Of a stretch of DNA of 53,441 nucleotides, positions 8,422-18,975 are shown in pieces (position 1 is the stretch's first letter; each line of letters starts with the position of its first letter). The notes below the pieces were generated by a model. The model was not told the DNA's origin. It was given only the letters and a program-made list of their open reading frames with translations, and ran no database searches. This stretch comes from Chlamydiia bacterium (lineage in GTDB: Bacteria; Chlamydiota; Chlamydiia; Chlamydiales; Simkaniaceae). The position numbers were made by a program, and so were the translations under genes. The stretch is from assembly GCA_030430655.1 (NCBI GenBank), contig JAUIKQ010000002.1:1-53441 (forward strand), written 5' to 3'.

Positions 8422-9756
8422 TTGGCAAAAATTATTGCGCATGATTACAACGCGTCTGGCCCTATTTTATCCGGGCTTGAGACCATCGCTCGCGTTACCG
8501 CTTTAGTGACAAGTAATGAGGGGAAAAAGGGGGCTATAGGGACGCGCGATGGCTTTACCATGACGCGCGACATCAAAGCTTTGGTAGAAAGTATTATAGC
8601 TTCTCATCCTTTTGAGAATTTTGCTGTTTTACAGATGAAACACCTATTGAGTGAAATGCAAGGCGACTCTCCTATTTTGTATGCATTCACAGCAGCCTTG
8701 ACCGCAGCGTTATTTAAAGAAATGGTGGTAAAAAAAGCCAGTCTTCCTATAAGCAGTTTTATTATTTCCCTTTGCAATGCTTCTGTTTGGTGCAAAAAGC
8801 CCACCCCTTTTCAGCTGGCGCTGCAATTTTCTGCTTATGATGAAGCAGTGGCGCGGTTTGTCTCTGATTTGATTAATCTGCCTTCGTTTCCTTCTTTAGA
8901 CGAAGCAGAGCTAGTGATACACCACGCTGAAAAAACAGATATCTTTACAAAACCAGGCTTTCATCTTAGCGAGGGGATCGCATCGCCCTACTTCATTACT
9001 CACCCCCAGAAAATGGCCTCTGTTTTGGAAGATGTGAAAATTCTCATTGTGGAAGGAAATCTTGTTGAGCCAAATGCACTGGATACATTGCTAAAACAGC
9101 TGGGCAAGCAAGAGCGATTGATGCTCATTGCGAGAGCGATTTCGGATGATGTTTTAGAAACCCTTGTCATGTACCATCTAACAGAGCAGCTGCAAGTATG
9201 TTGTATTACGTGTCCATCGAGCATTTCGTTGCACGATCTTGCCCTCTTTACCAAAGCTCTAGTGATAGAAAAAGGGACTCCCATCACAAAAAAGGTGCTT
9301 GGAAGGGCGCAGACAGCCTCCATAGATAGCAATCAAGCGGTGATCGAACAAGGCGATGGTGACATAAAAGCAATAGCCAAAAAAGTAGATGGTTTGAGAA
9401 AAAAAATACCGCTTTGCAGGCGCTTTCAAGAGCGCGTAGATTTACAAAAACGTCTGGCCCAATTAAGAGGGCAGGGAATAATAGAATGTTTTTTGCCAAA
9501 GGCAATGTACGAAAGGCGCCTTTGCATAGCGCAAACTTTATACAGCACGCGCCAGGCTTTAAAAGAAAAAACATTAGATAAAAGATGTCTCAGTAAAATT
9601 GCTATGGAAAATGAGGAAATGGGATTTATGATAAAGAATATTTTTTTTCAATTGCACCAAAACGTAGTCCTGACAAAAGCTTCTTTGATAGAGGCGCTGC
9701 GAAGAGGAGCTTCTATAGCAAAGCTCCTACTCAGTCCGCAGTGCCTTATTCGTTGA
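8422..9756 (+). CDS. Divergent GroEL/Cpn60-like chaperonin paralog
   Basis: GIASPYFITHPQKMASVLEDVKILI and RRFQERVDLQKRLAQLRGQGIIECFLP...RRLCIAQTLYSTRQAL resemble GroEL apical/equatorial segments; TTG start at 8422 preceded by GAGGGGGAG (ORF track starts at 8275, overlapping the upstream gene). Confidence 0.75.
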   Translation: MAKIIAHDYNASGPILSGLETIARVTALVTSNEGKKGAIGTRDGFTMTRDIKALVESIIASHPFENFAVLQMKHLLSEMQGDSPILYAFTAALTAALFKEMVVKKASLPISSFIISLCNASVWCKKPTPFQLALQFSAYDEAVARFVSDLINLPSFPSLDEAELVIHHAEKTDIFTKPGFHLSEGIASPYFITHPQKMASVLEDVKILIVEGNLVEPNALDTLLKQLGKQERLMLIARAISDDVLETLVMYHLTEQLQVCCITCPSSISLHDLALFTKALVIEKGTPITKKVLGRAQTASIDSNQAVIEQGDGDIKAIAKKVDGLRKKIPLCRRFQERVDLQKRLAQLRGQGIIECFLPKAMYERRLCIAQTLYSTRQALKEKTLDKRCLSKIAMENEEMGFMIKNIFFQLHQNVVLTKASLIEALRRGASIAKLLLSPQCLIR

Positions 9757-9795
9757 CCTTGGAGGCTTTGTCTGATTAAAGCGCACCTGCGTATT

Positions 9796-10599
9796 TCATG
9801 CATTCTGGCTTGCGAAATAATCAGCAAATATTTGTTTTATCGGTTTTTTTTCTGTTTGATGTGGCTCTTTTTCAATAAAAATCTTTTGAATCTTTTCCAA
9901 TAAAACATCTTTATCTAACACCTCTTCACTCAGATCGCTTGCTGGAGTAAAAAAGCCGTTCATAGCATTTATTTGAAGGGCATAGAAAAGCTCTGCTAGA
10001 TTTTCCTCGTTTCTTGCGCTTGCAAGCTGCTCTTCCTTGGCCTGGATTTCATCTCGGTTTAATGTAGCGCCTCTCTTAATTACCCTTTCCTTCTCTGCGG
10101 TCTTGTCAAGTAATGCGATTGCAGTCTTTGCCAGCTCCGACGCAACCTCGCAATTATAGTCAAAAGGGACTACTAAATCGGGATCTCCAAATATATACTC
10201 TTCACTGTCAAGAGATTGCATTGAATCACTTGTTTGCATTTCAGATGTTGTTGATTCCGAATCAGTAGATGGAGGGGGTTGGATGCTTTCTATAACTTGA
10301 GCCAGCACTTGTGCCTGAGAAGATCCCTCTTTAAACTTGTCTTGCAAGGCGGATAGGTTGTTTAAGACCGCCGTTGTTAACTGCGCATTCTCGCTAAGGA
10401 ATGAATGAGCAATTTGCTCTATTTTCTCAGCTATCTTATTTATGTCGTGTTGGTGAGTGAGAAGATGAATAATTCTATTTATCATTCCTAAGAAGCCGGT
10501 TTTTTGTACTAGTTGTAGATCTTTGGTTAGGTAGTGTTTGTTTACATCGAAATCAATTAAAGCCTTCTGTGGTGAGATTTTTTCACTCATTTTAATCAC
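9796..10599 (-). CDS. Hypothetical protein (ATG at 10590 preferred)
   Basis: 267 aa ORF with AAGAAGG upstream of ATG; no recognised domain. Confidence 0.65.
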   Translation of the reverse strand: MIKMSEKISPQKALIDFDVNKHYLTKDLQLVQKTGFLGMINRIIHLLTHQHDINKIAEKIEQIAHSFLSENAQLTTAVLNNLSALQDKFKEGSSQAQVLAQVIESIQPPPSTDSESTTSEMQTSDSMQSLDSEEYIFGDPDLVVPFDYNCEVASELAKTAIALLDKTAEKERVIKRGATLNRDEIQAKEEQLASARNEENLAELFYALQINAMNGFFTPASDLSEEVLDKDVLLEKIQKIFIEKEPHQTEKKPIKQIFADYFASQNA

Positions 10600-10711
10600 C
10601 TTCTTTTATTGTTTATTGTAATTTTTGTTAATATTATAACAAAAATCATTTTTATTGTAATAAAATTAAATAAATATAAAATCAAAATATTATTATTTAT
10701 TTTCTATACAA

Positions 10712-10873
10712 GAGATTTGGTATGCGTTCAGTTGGGTGTCCCTAGACCGTTGGTATTGCGACCCGTAGGTGATATGTTGATTGGTAACCTGAACTTCGGG
10801 TTTGGAAGAAAAATGGGAATACCTCTTTATAGGTTATCATTGTCACCCCCTAACTGAACGCATACGAGATTTG
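10712..10873. mobile_element. MITE-like non-autonomous element (10720-10865) with flanking 8-bp direct repeats
   Basis: Perfect 14-bp TIRs GTATGCGTTCAGTT (10720-10733) / AACTGAACGCATAC (10852-10865); GAGATTTG at 10712-10719 and 10866-10873 abuts both ends. Confidence 0.85.
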
Positions 10874-10905
10874 CTCTTTGAGAACAAAATATTAAAGAAA
10901 AAATT

Positions 10906-12189
10906 TTAATCCGTCCATAAGGGGTGCTGCTGGAGCTTTTCTAAAATGCTACTTTCTGAGTCCAGCTGATGATTGATTGCGATCTGCTCGCCTAAGATTA
11001 ACAATTTGCCCAATTTGGGCCCTTTTGGAATGCCTAATTGGATAAGCCTATCCGCCGTGATCCATGGGCGGTTTTCTTTTAAACGCTGGATGAAAGGGCT
11101 GAGCGCTTTTATCCGGTTTTTATGCACCGCCCCAAACGTTTCTTTATCTTCCATTTGAATGGATCTTATAGATAAGCATAAGGGAAAAAGGGGGTGCGCA
11201 TATAAATGCGCCCACTGCCAAAGAGAGGTTGCTAAGTCGTTGAAACAAGCGCGCAGCTCGTAATAAAATTCCACAAAGGCTTTTTCTTTGTTGGAAAGTT
11301 TAAACCGTTTTACAAGCTGTAAGCTGGCTTTTAGGTCATTGTCTGGAAAAAGCTCTAAAATTTTTGCAATAAGTGGGGTATTTAACGGCATATAAGGGAG
11401 GTGCTGCAGCCTGCGTTTTAGCGTTTCAAGGGAGACGGTTTTTAAGCCGGGAAAGATTTCTTGAAGAAGGAAGAGTTTGTGTAAAGCGAGTAGGGCCTTG
11501 TCTAACTGGGGATTTTGATCCATTTTAATGAGTTCTTGCCAAATTCTTTCCATGGAAACCGCTGGTAGCAACTGGTCTGCGTGCTTAATTATCGCAAGCA
11601 GCGTCTGTTTTTCAATGGTAAAGTCAAAGCGGCTTGCATAGCGCACAGCGCGAATCATGCGCAGTCGATCTTCACAAAACCGCGCGCTTGGATCGCCAAT
11701 AGCGCGAATCATTTTTGCCTCTAAATCCTTTTCTCCCTCTACATAGTCATAGATTTTGTTGGATATTGGATCAAAAAAAATGCCATTGATGGTGAAATCT
11801 CTCCGTTTTGCATCCTTTTGAGGGGAAGTGGCATGGAAACCTGTTGGCCTCCTCCCATCCAAGTACTTCTCATCTTGCCGGAAGGTAGCCACTTCAAATT
11901 GGTGCGTCTCAAGCACGACAATGATGATGCCAAACTGTATCCCGACTGCAACCGTTTTCGGAAACATCGCTTGAATGTCGCAGGTGGTTGCGCTTGTCAC
12001 AATGTCGATGTCGTTGGAAGGCAGTTTGAGCAGATAGTCACGCACCCACCCCCCAGCAAAATAGGCGACGAATCCACTTTGTTGTAAAGCTCTTACGACT
12101 TGGCATGCAGCATCATAAACAGACATGCTGCAATGGTAGCCTTTGCGAAATACTCTGTCAAAATCAAATATTTGTTGCTTTTTATTCAA
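10906..12189 (-). CDS. CCA tRNA nucleotidyltransferase / poly(A) polymerase family
   Basis: AYFAGGWVRDYLLKLPSNDIDIVTSA, RRDFTINGIFFDP, RLRMIRAVRYASRFDF motifs; start may be internal ATG at 12126. Confidence 0.93.
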   Translation of the reverse strand: MNKKQQIFDFDRVFRKGYHCSMSVYDAACQVVRALQQSGFVAYFAGGWVRDYLLKLPSNDIDIVTSATTCDIQAMFPKTVAVGIQFGIIIVVLETHQFEVATFRQDEKYLDGRRPTGFHATSPQKDAKRRDFTINGIFFDPISNKIYDYVEGEKDLEAKMIRAIGDPSARFCEDRLRMIRAVRYASRFDFTIEKQTLLAIIKHADQLLPAVSMERIWQELIKMDQNPQLDKALLALHKLFLLQEIFPGLKTVSLETLKRRLQHLPYMPLNTPLIAKILELFPDNDLKASLQLVKRFKLSNKEKAFVEFYYELRACFNDLATSLWQWAHLYAHPLFPLCLSIRSIQMEDKETFGAVHKNRIKALSPFIQRLKENRPWITADRLIQLGIPKGPKLGKLLILGEQIAINHQLDSESSILEKLQQHPLWTD

Positions 12190-12277
12190 AATAAGAGTTC
12201 GATATTATATTCGTTTAAAATTGTTTAAGAGCGCGATTTTGCGGTTTGCGAAGTCGTCAACGTAAGGGAGTTATAGT

Positions 12278-12991
12278 ATGCGTTTTATATTAGTTTTGTT
12301 GATATGTGGTTTTACATTGCAGGCGCCATGTGATGGGTTTATCGATGAGGAAATGTCTGAAGAATGGGAAGCGGGACGAGAGTTTCTTCTCGATCTCCTT
12401 GGACGCATTTCTTTTGAGTGTGAGGAGGTGGTCCGTTTTGCGGTGCGGATTCAAGGTATTCAGGAAGAGATTAATGAATTTATCAAGGCGCTGGAGGCGC
12501 TAGCAATTCAGACTATCGAAGAAGAGGATTGGGAGCCCGGAGAGCATCAACCCCTCTTTGCGGCACTGCTCACAAGTGGGGACGAGGTGTGCTACTACTA
12601 CGAGCTTCCTCTGACCCGGCAAAATGAAGACCACATCCATGAGCTAATAGAGAAGCTAAGCAAAAAACCTTTAGCTAAATTGGCTCTGCAATCAAAACGG
12701 ATGTATCAGTTAGGTAACCTAGTAGAAGGAGTTCATCCTCTGCGATTTATAGGCTTTGTCTTTACCCATAACCACTTAAGAGAGTGCATGCGAGATGTAC
12801 GTAAAAACCTTGTGAAGTGGCAGTATTTCGCTGGGGGGTGTAAAGAAAAACTCGACTATTACGCCGATCATGGGGGACTACAGCCTTATATCGCAGGCTT
12901 TTGCCATCAAACGCAAGCGAATAGAGAATCGATAGAATACTATATAGACCATCGCGACTGGGAAGGTCTTTTAAGGATGTTTTTTAGATAA
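12278..12991 (+). CDS. Hypothetical secreted protein
   Basis: 237 aa with signal peptide MRFILVLLICGFTLQAPCDG and upstream AAGGGAG. Confidence 0.7.
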   Translation: MRFILVLLICGFTLQAPCDGFIDEEMSEEWEAGREFLLDLLGRISFECEEVVRFAVRIQGIQEEINEFIKALEALAIQTIEEEDWEPGEHQPLFAALLTSGDEVCYYYELPLTRQNEDHIHELIEKLSKKPLAKLALQSKRMYQLGNLVEGVHPLRFIGFVFTHNHLRECMRDVRKNLVKWQYFAGGCKEKLDYYADHGGLQPYIAGFCHQTQANRESIEYYIDHRDWEGLLRMFFR

Positions 12992-13001
12992 CAAAGAAGA
13001 G

Positions 13002-13047
13002 GGCGGAAAAGTCAAGGCGGCTCTCCTTGCTTTCCGTCCATTTTATT
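13002..13047. terminator. Rho-independent, possibly bidirectional terminator
   Basis: GGCGGAAAAGTCAAGG...CCTTGCTTTCCGTCC imperfect stem followed by ATTTTATT, between convergent genes. Confidence 0.7.
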
Positions 13048-13064
13048 CGTTAGCCTTTTGTTTA

Positions 13065-14513
13065 TCAGTCTCTTAGGGACATAAGAAATTCGGCATTGCT
13101 TTTGGTTTTTTTCATCCGATTGAGCAATAGGTTCATCGCATCTAGGGGCGCGAGGTCTCCAAGCGCTTCTCGTAAGCAGTAAATTTTTTCAAGCTCGTCT
13201 GGGTGGTAAAGCAGGTCTTCCTTTCTGGTGCCACTCTTGATAAGGTCAATAGCAGGGTACACACGGCGATCGGCGAGCCTTCTATCCAAGACCAGCTCCA
13301 TATTTCCCGTTCCTTTGAATTCTTCATAGACCACTTCGTCCATGCGGCTACCTGTATCAATCATTGCCGTTGCAATGATGGTCAGAGAGCCTCCTTGCTC
13401 CACGTTCCTTGCAGCACCAAAAAACCGTTTGGGCTTGTGCAAAGACTGGGCATCCACTCCACCAGTCAGGATCTTTCCAGAATGGGGCTGTACAGTGTTG
13501 TAGGCGCGCGCGAGTCTTGTTAAAGAATCGAGTAAGATAACTACATCTTTTCCATATTCCACAAGTCTGCGCGATTTTTCTATCACCATTTCTGCGACCT
13601 GGATGTGTCGCTCCGGAGGCTCATCAAAAGTAGAAGAAACCACTTCTCCTTTTACAGTGCGTGCCATGTCGGTTACTTCTTCCGGTCTTTCATCGATGAG
13701 CAGGACAATTAATTCGCATTCGGGATGGTTTTGAGCAATCGCATTTGCAACACTTTGTAGCAGTATGGTTTTTCCAGATTTTGGAGGAGCAACGATCATG
13801 GCGCGTTGCCCTTTCCCTATAGGGGCAGCGAGATCTAGAACCCGTGTAGAGATATGTTTCTCATCTGTTTCCATGACAAGGCGCTGGTTGGGAAACAGCG
13901 GCGTGAGATTAGAAAAATTAATCCGCTCTTTTGCTTTTTCTACGGTTTTATCGTTCACGCGATCTACTTTCGAAAGGGCAAAATATTTTTCTTTTTCTTT
14001 CGGAGAGCGGAGTGTGCCGTACACAGTGTCTCCTTTTTTTAAATCAAAACGGCGTATTTGCGCTGGCGATACATAAATGTCTTCTGCAGAAGAAATATAG
14101 TTGTAGTTCGGAGAACGTAAAAAGCCAAATCCATCAGGTAGGATTTCCAATACGCCTTCTCCTACTAACACTTCGTCCGGACGTGTGGATTTGAACTTAA
14201 CCACTTCAAAGACCATCTGAGATTTGGTCAGAGAACTTAAATGCTGTAGACCTAAGTTCTTTGCATATTGGTTCAGTTCTTGGATGTTCATGCGCTGTAG
14301 ATCAGCGATTTTCGTGATAGTAGGATTTTTGCTCTCCAGAGAAGTCTTGCTTTGATGAGGGTTTTGGTGAGGGGGCTTTTGTTTTACAAGCTTTTTAGGG
14401 TAGCGTGGCCCTGGTGGCCGTTGCATAGGAGGTGGAGGGGATAATACTTTCTTCTCTTCTGCATAGACAGAAGAAGTCGTATTTTCTTCTTGAGATTCAT
14501 TTTGATGAGACAA
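13065..14513 (-). CDS. rho: Transcription termination factor Rho
   Basis: 482 aa; [68 protein letters not shown]. Confidence 0.98.
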   Translation of the reverse strand: MSHQNESQEENTTSSVYAEEKKVLSPPPPMQRPPGPRYPKKLVKQKPPHQNPHQSKTSLESKNPTITKIADLQRMNIQELNQYAKNLGLQHLSSLTKSQMVFEVVKFKSTRPDEVLVGEGVLEILPDGFGFLRSPNYNYISSAEDIYVSPAQIRRFDLKKGDTVYGTLRSPKEKEKYFALSKVDRVNDKTVEKAKERINFSNLTPLFPNQRLVMETDEKHISTRVLDLAAPIGKGQRAMIVAPPKSGKTILLQSVANAIAQNHPECELIVLLIDERPEEVTDMARTVKGEVVSSTFDEPPERHIQVAEMVIEKSRRLVEYGKDVVILLDSLTRLARAYNTVQPHSGKILTGGVDAQSLHKPKRFFGAARNVEQGGSLTIIATAMIDTGSRMDEVVYEEFKGTGNMELVLDRRLADRRVYPAIDLIKSGTRKEDLLYHPDELEKIYCLREALGDLAPLDAMNLLLNRMKKTKSNAEFLMSLRD

Positions 14514-14516
14514 GGT

Positions 14517-15122
14517 TTATGCTCCTGTTAGATCGTTACGTTGTTTAGTGATACACTCAACAAGTTGGTTTTTTAATGCTTCTACCGTTCCATTATTTGC
14601 GACAGTATAGGTGGCAAGAGCGCTTTTTTTTTCGTCACTCCACAGCCTTTTTTGTCGCTTTTCAACGTGTTGAAGGGAAGAGGCGGCTAACCGCTTTTCT
14701 ATACGCTCTTGATCCGCTGTTATCAAAATTGTGGCATCAAACCACGCATTCCAACCAAGCTCAAAGAGCAAAGGACACTCTACAACGAACAGTGACGTCT
14801 CTGAATGCCTATACTGGTTTTGTATTTCTTCCCATACTCTTGGATGAATGATGGCCTCTAATTGTTCAAGTTTATGTAAGTCATTGAAAACACAGCTGGC
14901 GACTTTTTCCCTATCAATGCGCTCAGATGAGTCCAAAATACTCATCCCTAAACATTCGCTAACCGCCTTGATACACGCTTTGTTGGAGGATAATAACTCA
15001 TGGACGATAGAATCACAGCTGATGACCGTTGACGAAAAAGCTTTGAGCAGCTGGCAGGCAACCGTTTTGCCAACGCCAATGCCACCTGTGATTGCTACCC
15101 TCAATTTTAACATTCGCTCCAA
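14517..15122 (-). CDS. coaE: Dephospho-CoA kinase
   Basis: VAITGGIGVGKTVACQLL, VVECPLLFELGWNAWFDATILI; between rho and polA as in Chlamydia. Confidence 0.95.
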   Translation of the reverse strand: MERMLKLRVAITGGIGVGKTVACQLLKAFSSTVISCDSIVHELLSSNKACIKAVSECLGMSILDSSERIDREKVASCVFNDLHKLEQLEAIIHPRVWEEIQNQYRHSETSLFVVECPLLFELGWNAWFDATILITADQERIEKRLAASSLQHVEKRQKRLWSDEKKSALATYTVANNGTVEALKNQLVECITKQRNDLTGA

Positions 15123-17743
15123 TTTTTGCCAACGGTAAGATTGACAACCAGGGGTACATTTAAGGGAATGATGTTTTCCATCTGTGTTTTTACCATTTTC
15201 TGCATAGACTTTATGCCACTATCGGGACATTCAAAAATTAATTCGTCATGAATTTGTAATAGCATGTGCTGATTTTCTTGCAAATTTTCGTGAATCTGAA
15301 TCATAGCGAGTTTAATAATATCTGCCTGACTGCCCTGCAAGGGCGTGTTAACCGCCAACCTTTCTGCGCTACTTCTAATAAAAGCATTTTTTGAATGTAG
15401 CTGCGGTAAAGGGCGTTTACGGCCACACAGGGTGGTTGCATATCCTAAATTTCTTGCCTCGTCAATAGAACTTTCCAGGTAGGTTTTCACTTTCGGGAAG
15501 GCGTGGAAATACTTTTCTATAAATTGTTTAGCCGTTTTCAGATCGCATCCAAGCTCCTGGGAAAGACCAAAGGCTTGTTGCCCATATATAATACCAAAAT
15601 TCACGGTCTTGGCATGTAAACGCATTTTTTTGGTGACCTCTGAGAGGGGCACATCAAAAATATCAGCGGCGGTCTTCGCATGAATGTCTTCGTTGTTTTT
15701 AAAGGCGGATACTAGTACTTCATCCTGGCTAAAATGGGCAAGCAAGCGCAGCTCAATCTGAGAGTAATCCGCGCTTAGGAAGGAAAGGCTTTCCTCTTTT
15801 ACTTTAAAGGCTTTACGAATCGCTTTGCCTTCTTGCGATCGAATGGGAATGTTTTGTAGGTTGGGGTCTTGTGAAGAGAGTCTGCCGGTGGCCGTCACGG
15901 CTTGGTTAAAATTGCAGTGGATTTTTCCCGTTTTAGGAGAAATTTGTTTCGGTAGCGTGTCGACATAAGTAGAGCGGAGCTTTTCTAAGGCGCGAAACTC
16001 AAGGAGTGCTTTGGCAATAGGGTGCTGACTTTGTAGCGCTTTTAATACATCTGCGCGCGTGCTTTTCTTTTTCGTTGGGACGGAAAGACGCAGGTGATCG
16101 AATAAAACCTCGTTGAGCTGTTTTGGTGATTTGATATTAAAGGTGCGCTGAGCCAGCGCATAAATTTCCTTTTCCAGTTTTTCAAGTGCATATTTTAAAT
16201 GCTTTGATAACGTTTGCAAAAGCGCTTTATCGACGTAGATGCCCTCTCGTTCCATAGCAGCTAAAACCGGGATTAAGGGCAGCTCTATTTTTGTAAAAAT
16301 GGACAGCAAATCCCGATCTTCTAATTTTTTTTCCATCACAGACTTTAAACGACATGTCATGTCCACATCTTCGCAGCAGTAGTTGGTAATTTCCTGCAAA
16401 GCCACATCGAACATAGATTTTTGCTTTTCCCCCTTTCCGATCAGTTGCTCTATGGGGATTTTTGTATACTGAAAGTATTCTAGGCTCAAATCGTTTAGGT
16501 TGTGTTTATTGAGATGAGGGTCTACTAAATAAGAGGCGATTTGTGTATCAAAGCAAATGTGGGAAAGGTCGATGTTATAGTTACGTAAAATATGTAGGTC
16601 GTATTTAATGTTATGGCCATAAAAGCTGACTTTAGGGTCTTCTAAAAAGGGTTTCAGCGTGGCCAGTACCCACTCTGGCTTGAGACTGCCATTGAGGGGG
16701 ATGTACCATCCCTCTCCAGGCCATGCGGTGAGGCCAATGCCCACCAGCTGTGCATCAATTGGGTGTATCGCTGTGGTTTCGGTATCGATGCATATTTCTT
16801 TTTCTTCCTTGAGCAAGTCCAGGAGCGTCAACAACGCTTGCTCTGAATCCACCAAGGTGTAATTTTGCTTGAGATTCTCTTTTGGAGTTTCGGTGCTGTC
16901 CATGTCTTTTAAAAGGGATAAAAATCCCATTTTAGTGTACAGCTGTCGCAGTTTTTCTTGGTCTAGAGAGCGTATTGCATACCTTTGCGCTTCTTTGGGC
17001 ACGTTGAGCGTCAAATCCAACTTCGCTAACTCAAGGCTGATGAAAGCCATTTCTTTGTGCTCTTGCAGCTTTGCCTTTTGTTTTGCGGATGCTACTTTAT
17101 CTATGTTGTCATATAGGCTCTGCAGAGAGTGAAAGTCGTTTAAAAGTTTAGCGGCTGTTTTGGGGCCAAATCCCGGAATACCGGGAATGTTGTCAGAAAC
17201 ATCCCCTGTGATCGCAAGATAATCTGCGATTTGGTCTGGATGTACGCCGTAGACTTTTTTCACTTGCTCTGGGGTTAAAAGCTGATTGTTTTTATTCACG
17301 TTAAGCATCGTCACTTTTGGAGAAATGAGCTGGCAAAGGTCTTTATCGCTAGAGCAAATATAGATGTGCATCTTTTCTCGCATCAAAGTGGCAATAGAGC
17401 CGATAACATCATCAGCCTCTACATTTGGTTGTTGGAGCACTGTTATGCCAGCCATCTCGCAGTACCCCGTAGCCCACTTTAGTTGGTAAACAAGATCTTC
17501 TGGCATACCAGCGCGATGCCCTTTGTATTTTGGGTAGATTTTTGTTCGGCTCGCCTTATTGTTTGGGCCATCAAAGACAGCAACTAAGTGGGTTGGCGAA
17601 AAGGCCTGAAGGATTTTTTGCACAGAGCGGATAAAACCATAAAGGGCATTTGTAGATTGTCCTGACACATTTGTCATATTGCCTATGGCGTAATAAGCGC
17701 GAAAGAGCAAAGAAACAGCGTCTAAGACATACAAGGCTTTCAT
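15107..17743 (-). CDS. polA: DNA polymerase I
   Basis: 878 aa; 5'-3' nuclease, ICIDTETTAIHP exonuclease and DYSQIELRLLAHFSQD / LLQIHDELIFECP polymerase motifs. Confidence 0.98.
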   Translation of the reverse strand: MKALYVLDAVSLLFRAYYAIGNMTNVSGQSTNALYGFIRSVQKILQAFSPTHLVAVFDGPNNKASRTKIYPKYKGHRAGMPEDLVYQLKWATGYCEMAGITVLQQPNVEADDVIGSIATLMREKMHIYICSSDKDLCQLISPKVTMLNVNKNNQLLTPEQVKKVYGVHPDQIADYLAITGDVSDNIPGIPGFGPKTAAKLLNDFHSLQSLYDNIDKVASAKQKAKLQEHKEMAFISLELAKLDLTLNVPKEAQRYAIRSLDQEKLRQLYTKMGFLSLLKDMDSTETPKENLKQNYTLVDSEQALLTLLDLLKEEKEICIDTETTAIHPIDAQLVGIGLTAWPGEGWYIPLNGSLKPEWVLATLKPFLEDPKVSFYGHNIKYDLHILRNYNIDLSHICFDTQIASYLVDPHLNKHNLNDLSLEYFQYTKIPIEQLIGKGEKQKSMFDVALQEITNYCCEDVDMTCRLKSVMEKKLEDRDLLSIFTKIELPLIPVLAAMEREGIYVDKALLQTLSKHLKYALEKLEKEIYALAQRTFNIKSPKQLNEVLFDHLRLSVPTKKKSTRADVLKALQSQHPIAKALLEFRALEKLRSTYVDTLPKQISPKTGKIHCNFNQAVTATGRLSSQDPNLQNIPIRSQEGKAIRKAFKVKEESLSFLSADYSQIELRLLAHFSQDEVLVSAFKNNEDIHAKTAADIFDVPLSEVTKKMRLHAKTVNFGIIYGQQAFGLSQELGCDLKTAKQFIEKYFHAFPKVKTYLESSIDEARNLGYATTLCGRKRPLPQLHSKNAFIRSSAERLAVNTPLQGSQADIIKLAMIQIHENLQENQHMLLQIHDELIFECPDSGIKSMQKMVKTQMENIIPLNVPLVVNLTVGKNWSEC

Positions 17744-18756
17744 GGTCGGTAAAGGAATAGGGGTCGGCCTTCTAATTCTTTAGGCAATGCGCCTGGAATA
17801 GCTATCTCGTGGGTAATACGGGAAAGAGATTTTGTATCTTTTAATAAAGAGGGAATCAAGCCTAAATGAGGACGGTATTCTAGCACCTGATAGTTGTCTT
17901 TATCCAAGTGTACGGCTTTGCTCAGGGCGTGCAGCGTCTCTTCATAAGAGCCTTGTGCATCGTCTATATATCCGAGTTGCTTGGCGGTGATTGGATCATA
18001 GATGCGGGCGCCGTACTCATTAATGAGTTTGTCTTTGGTTAAATTAGGCCGCGCTTGCGCAACAATGTCGACAAAATGGTCATACTCATGCTGCATAATG
18101 TCGTTCAAAGAATGCCAATTCTTTTCTTTCCAAGGCTGGAAGGGATTAAGTAAATCTTTATCATGCCCTTGCGTAAAACTTTTCTGTTGTATGCCGTATT
18201 TGTCCATAGCTTGGTGAAAGTTGAAGAAAGGTCCCAAAATCACTCCCACAGAGCCAATAATGCCGATGGGTTTGGAGACAATTTTATCGGCAGCACAGGC
18301 GATGTACATGCCCCCAGAAGCGCACATGCCGTCTATAAAAACGTGGATAGGAATTTGGTGTCTTTTTGCGAAAGCTTTCAAAGCGCGATAGATGTTGTCG
18401 CTATCATTGACCGTGCCACCTGGAGAGTCGATATGAAGTAAAATGGCTCTGATATGCCCTTCAGGGAGCTGCGATTCACAGTTTTGCAGAGCCGTTTGAA
18501 TGTTTTTAGCAACCAAGGTGTCCAGGCCTATAATGCCGTGGATGTTAATACGCAAAATAGCGGGAGCAGAAACGGCGCCTAATTGGTGATTATGGTTTGG
18601 GATGGAGACAAAATTCGAGCGGGGGGCATGCGAGTGTTTTGCAACAGCGCCAATGAAGACAAAGGCAATAACAACAGCAAAAGCTATACCAAAAATAGAA
18701 AAAAATGCACGGCAAAAAGCGCGCCACGACGCACGAAATATAGACTCTCTCAACAT
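17740..18756 (-). CDS. Signal peptide peptidase SppA/SohB family serine protease
   Basis: ILLHIDSPGGTVNDSDNIYRAL, FIDGMCASGGMYIACAADKIVSKPIGIIGSVGVI; ATGA overlap with polA. Confidence 0.95.
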   Translation of the reverse strand: MLRESIFRASWRAFCRAFFSIFGIAFAVVIAFVFIGAVAKHSHAPRSNFVSIPNHNHQLGAVSAPAILRINIHGIIGLDTLVAKNIQTALQNCESQLPEGHIRAILLHIDSPGGTVNDSDNIYRALKAFAKRHQIPIHVFIDGMCASGGMYIACAADKIVSKPIGIIGSVGVILGPFFNFHQAMDKYGIQQKSFTQGHDKDLLNPFQPWKEKNWHSLNDIMQHEYDHFVDIVAQARPNLTKDKLINEYGARIYDPITAKQLGYIDDAQGSYEETLHALSKAVHLDKDNYQVLEYRPHLGLIPSLLKDTKSLSRITHEIAIPGALPKELEGRPLFLYRP

Positions 18757-18975
18757 AAAGCTCCTTTAAGTTAATTGAAGATTGTGATGTTATTTGCGAT
18801 TTTGCTTTGGTGTCCCATCGCTATCCCTTAGCCTGGTAATCAATTTATCGTAATTGTGTATTTGAGTGGTAGGTTTTTATTTTGACTCACAAACCGTGGC
18901 GGACTTGGAATAAAGTAAAGATTGCATATTTTGCTTTGATGTTGGTAGCATGTTGAAAAACAAAGGAGAAGAGGG

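Noticed and set aside
10609-10857. 82 aa plus-strand ORF
   Set aside because: Runs through an AT-rich promoter region and the MITE-like element; better explained as a fortuitous ORF of the mobile element.
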